DNA of 64,000 nt from Desulfoluna butyratoxydans (GTDB taxonomy: Bacteria > Desulfobacterota > Desulfobacteria > Desulfobacterales > Desulfolunaceae), in assembly GCF_900699765.1 (NCBI RefSeq), contig NZ_CAADHO010000003.1:1-64000 (forward strand), read 5' to 3'. The translations under genes were made by a program, and so were the position numbers. Position 1 is the stretch's first letter; each line of letters begins with the position of its first letter. Shown piece after piece: positions 61,797 to 64,000 of the stretch. The notes beneath the pieces are model-generated. The model was not told where the DNA came from. It was given only the letters and a program-made list of their open reading frames with translations, and did not search any database.

Positions 61797-62618
61797 ATGG
61801 ATGAGAGCACCGCACGACTGACCGAGGCCGCAGCTTATATTCGGAGCCGCTGGCCAAAGACCCCCGACATCCTGATCATGGCAGGCACCGGCCTGTCCGA
61901 CTGCACCGGGTTTGTCTCGGAAGAGGCTTCCCTGATGTACGGGGAGATCCCCGGGTTTCCCCTGGCCACCGTTGAGAGCCACGCCGGGTGCCTTCTTTGC
62001 GGCGATGCGTCCGGTACCCCCGTCATGGTGATGCAGGGGCGCTTTCATCTGTACGAGGGCTACACAGCCCGGGAAGTGACCTTTCCCATTCGGGTGGCCC
62101 GAGCCTTAGGGGCCCGGACCCTCATTGTCACCAACGCCGCCGGTGGCCTTAACCCTACCTTTAAAGAGGGGAGCCTCATGGTGATACGGGACCACCTGAA
62201 CCTCACCGGTGAAAATCCCCTGGTGGGTCCCAACAACGATGACTGGGGCCTTCGCTTTCCTTCCATGATCCATGCCTACAACCGAGACCTCTCCCATGCG
62301 GCCCTTGAAACAGCTCGGAACCTTCATGTACCGGCCTGCCGGGGGGTCTACGCGGGCCTGAAGGGGCCCAGCCTTGAAACCCCTGCCGAGATGCGCTGGC
62401 TCCGGACCATCGGGGCGGACTGCGTGGGGTTTTCCACGGTCATGGAGGTGATCGCCGCGACCCATGCGGGGATGAGTACCCTGGGCCTTTCCCTGATCAC
62501 CAACATCAATGATCCGGATAATCCGGAAGAGGCTACGGTGGAAAAGGTGCTGGCCGTGGCAGAGAAGGCGCGGCCGGGGTTTGAGGGGGTGTTGAAACAG
62601 GTCATTGGTAATAGGTAA
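61797..62618 (+). CDS. punA: purine nucleoside phosphorylase (PNP-I family)
   Basis: 273 residues. Phosphate and base-binding segments are clear: MQGRFHLYEGYT, VTNAAGGLN, IRDHLNLTGENPLVGPN and VYAGLKGPSLETPAEM, with an Asn in LITNIND at the position that selects 6-oxopurines. It splits inosine or guanosine with phosphate; with the deaminase gene that follows, methylthioinosine is also a possible substrate. The stop lies within a tandem heptamer array. Confidence 0.9.
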   Translation: MDESTARLTEAAAYIRSRWPKTPDILIMAGTGLSDCTGFVSEEASLMYGEIPGFPLATVESHAGCLLCGDASGTPVMVMQGRFHLYEGYTAREVTFPIRVARALGARTLIVTNAAGGLNPTFKEGSLMVIRDHLNLTGENPLVGPNNDDWGLRFPSMIHAYNRDLSHAALETARNLHVPACRGVYAGLKGPSLETPAEMRWLRTIGADCVGFSTVMEVIAATHAGMSTLGLSLITNINDPDNPEEATVEKVLAVAEKARPGFEGVLKQVIGNR

Positions 62619-62677
62619 TAGGTCATAGATAATAGGTGAATAGTGAATAGTGAGTAGTGAGTAGTGAGCAGGGGGTA
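62608..62677 (+). repeat. imperfect tandem heptamers at the punA stop
   Basis: About ten 7-base units drift from GTAATAG through GTGAATA to GTGAGTA. They contain stop codons in every frame, and the punA TAA falls in the second unit. Confidence 0.85.
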
Positions 62678-62752
62678 GGGCGTGGCCGGGTGGGAAACGG
62701 CAGGGATGCCGTTTGATTATAGAAGCGATTCTTTATTGAAAGGGACGGAGCG

Positions 62753-64000
62753 ATGACCAGAGGGACGACGTTAATCAAGGGCGGGTGGGTGCTCCCCATG
62801 ACGGACCGCGAGGTTTACGACGGGGGCGCTGTGCTGGTGAAAGACGGGGTGGTGGGGGCTGTGTTCCGGGCGGGGGATACGCTTCCCGAGGCCGAGACCG
62901 TGGTGAATGCAACAGGCTGCGTGGTGATGCCCGGCCTGGTGAACACCCATTGCCACAGCCCCATGTCCCTGTTCCGGGGGCTGGCCGACGACATGCCCCT
63001 GGCCTCATGGCTCAACGAGCATATCTTCCCGGCCGAAGCCGCCCACATCAACCCGGAGACGGTGCGGGCAGGGGCCCTGCTCTCCTGCGCGGAGATGCTT
63101 TTGTCCGGCACCACCACGGTGTGTGACGGGTATTTTTACGAAGGGGAGGTGGCCGAGGCCGTGGTGGAGACCGGGATCCGGGGCGTGCTGGCCCACGGTG
63201 TCATCGATTTTCCCGCGCCCGGGGTGCCTGACCCTTCTGTGAACGTGGAAAAAGCCGCCGCCTTTGTGGAGGCGTGGAAGGACCGTTTTTCCCTTATCAC
63301 CCCGTCCATCTTTTGCCACACCCCCTACACCTGCAGCGAAAAGACCCTGTCCGCGGCCAAGGAGGCCTGCCGCCTTTTGGGCGTCCTGTTCCAGATCCAT
63401 GTGGCAGAAACCGAGGATGAGGTGCAGCGCCTCAAAGAGGAACGGGGGATTTCCCCGTATCAACTCCTGGACGACCTCCATATCCTGGATGAGTCCACCC
63501 TGCTCATCCACAACGTCTGGATGAACAACGGGGACATGGACCTTGTGGCACGCCGCGGCGCCACCGCATCCCACAACCCGGGGAGCAACACCAAGCTCGC
63601 CTCGGGGCTCTGCCCGGCCCAGGCCCTCATGGACAAAGGGATCCACGTGGGCCTGGGAACAGACGGCGCGGCCAGCAACAACAACCTGGATCTCTTCAAC
63701 GAGATGCAGGTGACGGCCAAGCTCCACAAGGCCTACAGCCTGGACCCCGTGGCCATGGACGCCTGGACCGTCCTGGAGATGGCCACCCGGGAAGGCGCCA
63801 AGGCCATCGGTCTTGGGGGGAGTATCGGCAGCCTTCTCCCAGGCAAGCGCGCGGACATCATCCTGGTGGACATGAACAAACCCCACCTCACCCCCACCCA
63901 CAACCCCGTCTCCCACCTGGTGTATGCCGCCTCAGGGGCCGATGTGCGGGACGTTTTTGTGGAGGGCAGGCAGGTGGTGAAAGAGGGCAGGCTCCTTACC
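62753..64000 (+). CDS. mtaD: 5-methylthioadenosine/S-adenosylhomocysteine deaminase (partial)
   Basis: 416 codons are visible and the frame runs off the window. The amidohydrolase metal site appears as NTHCHSP (about 65), with HVAETEDE (His near 220), LIHNVWMNN and GLGTDGAASNNN (Asp near 303). The family removes ammonia from MTA or SAH to give the inosine forms. GGACGGAG precedes the ATG. It lies 134 bases after punA, which would complete an MTA to methylthioinosine to hypoxanthine route. Confidence 0.9.
   Translation, partial: MTRGTTLIKGGWVLPMTDREVYDGGAVLVKDGVVGAVFRAGDTLPEAETVVNATGCVVMPGLVNTHCHSPMSLFRGLADDMPLASWLNEHIFPAEAAHINPETVRAGALLSCAEMLLSGTTTVCDGYFYEGEVAEAVVETGIRGVLAHGVIDFPAPGVPDPSVNVEKAAAFVEAWKDRFSLITPSIFCHTPYTCSEKTLSAAKEACRLLGVLFQIHVAETEDEVQRLKEERGISPYQLLDDLHILDESTLLIHNVWMNNGDMDLVARRGATASHNPGSNTKLASGLCPAQALMDKGIHVGLGTDGAASNNNLDLFNEMQVTAKLHKAYSLDPVAMDAWTVLEMATREGAKAIGLGGSIGSLLPGKRADIILVDMNKPHLTPTHNPVSHLVYAASGADVRDVFVEGRQVVKEGRLLT

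Overview
The window looks like the chromosome of a sulfate-reducing Desulfobacterota bacterium, probably a marine Desulfobacterales of the Desulfoluna type (inference). The best evidence is a complete Qrc menaquinone reductase operon (44.96-50.23 kb) next to system II cytochrome c maturation genes (resB, ccsA). A long three-part NifU with NifS, a Tat-exported Fe-S protein paired with a membrane cytochrome b, and many radical SAM proteins fit the same picture. One RNA gene was found, a tRNA-Ala(GGC) at 33.9 kb. No CRISPR array, rRNA, integrase or transposase was seen.

Region 1 (1-15.2 kb) is a mosaic of small, mostly rightward genes, many clearly AT-richer than the rest: RDD and DUF805 membrane proteins, YjdM, a radical SAM protein divergent from a DUF89 phosphatase, a likely L,D-transpeptidase-type toxin with a secreted partner, GNAT, DUF3795, YciI-like and LysE-type proteins. 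It is punctuated by an interspersed repeat whose ends are inverted copies of a roughly 19-base sequence resembling TTAGCCCGGATATTTCACG. Four units have these ends pointing the same way. Two enclose one gene each, and a third abuts a truncated copy of a neighbouring SDR gene.

Region 2 (15.3-30.8 kb, leftward) is the most unusual part. A nine-gene operon runs from 26,671 down to 15,342: HMGL-type aldolase, FAH-family enzyme, free-standing NRPS adenylation-carrier didomain, glutamine-dependent asparagine-synthetase-like enzyme, type II thioesterase, PP-loop ATPase, DMT exporter, a catalytically degenerate leucyl-tRNA-synthetase-like protein, and an SDR. Upstream on the same strand are a BioB-like radical SAM enzyme, a DUF2156 (aminoacyl-tRNA-dependent transferase-like) protein and a GNAT. 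I read the operon as an undescribed pathway that builds, carrier-loads, amidates and exports an unusual amino acid, with the synthetase-like protein as a possible editing or self-protection factor. The chemistry is inference.

Region 3 (31-64 kb) is ordinary GC-rich core genome: a periplasmic solute-binding protein, a 3-hydroxyacid dehydrogenase and glyoxalase I, tRNA-Ala, PpiD-like foldase, M16 protease, Na/Pi cotransporter, resB-ccsA, qrcABCD plus a 51-residue membrane protein, an outer-membrane barrel, RNase H, DUF1343 (NamZ-like), Hsp33, an ECF sigma/anti-sigma pair, the Fe-S/cytochrome b module, nifU-nifS, purine nucleoside phosphorylase and an MTA/SAH deaminase cut by the window end. Short tandem heptamer repeats sit at gene ends in three places.
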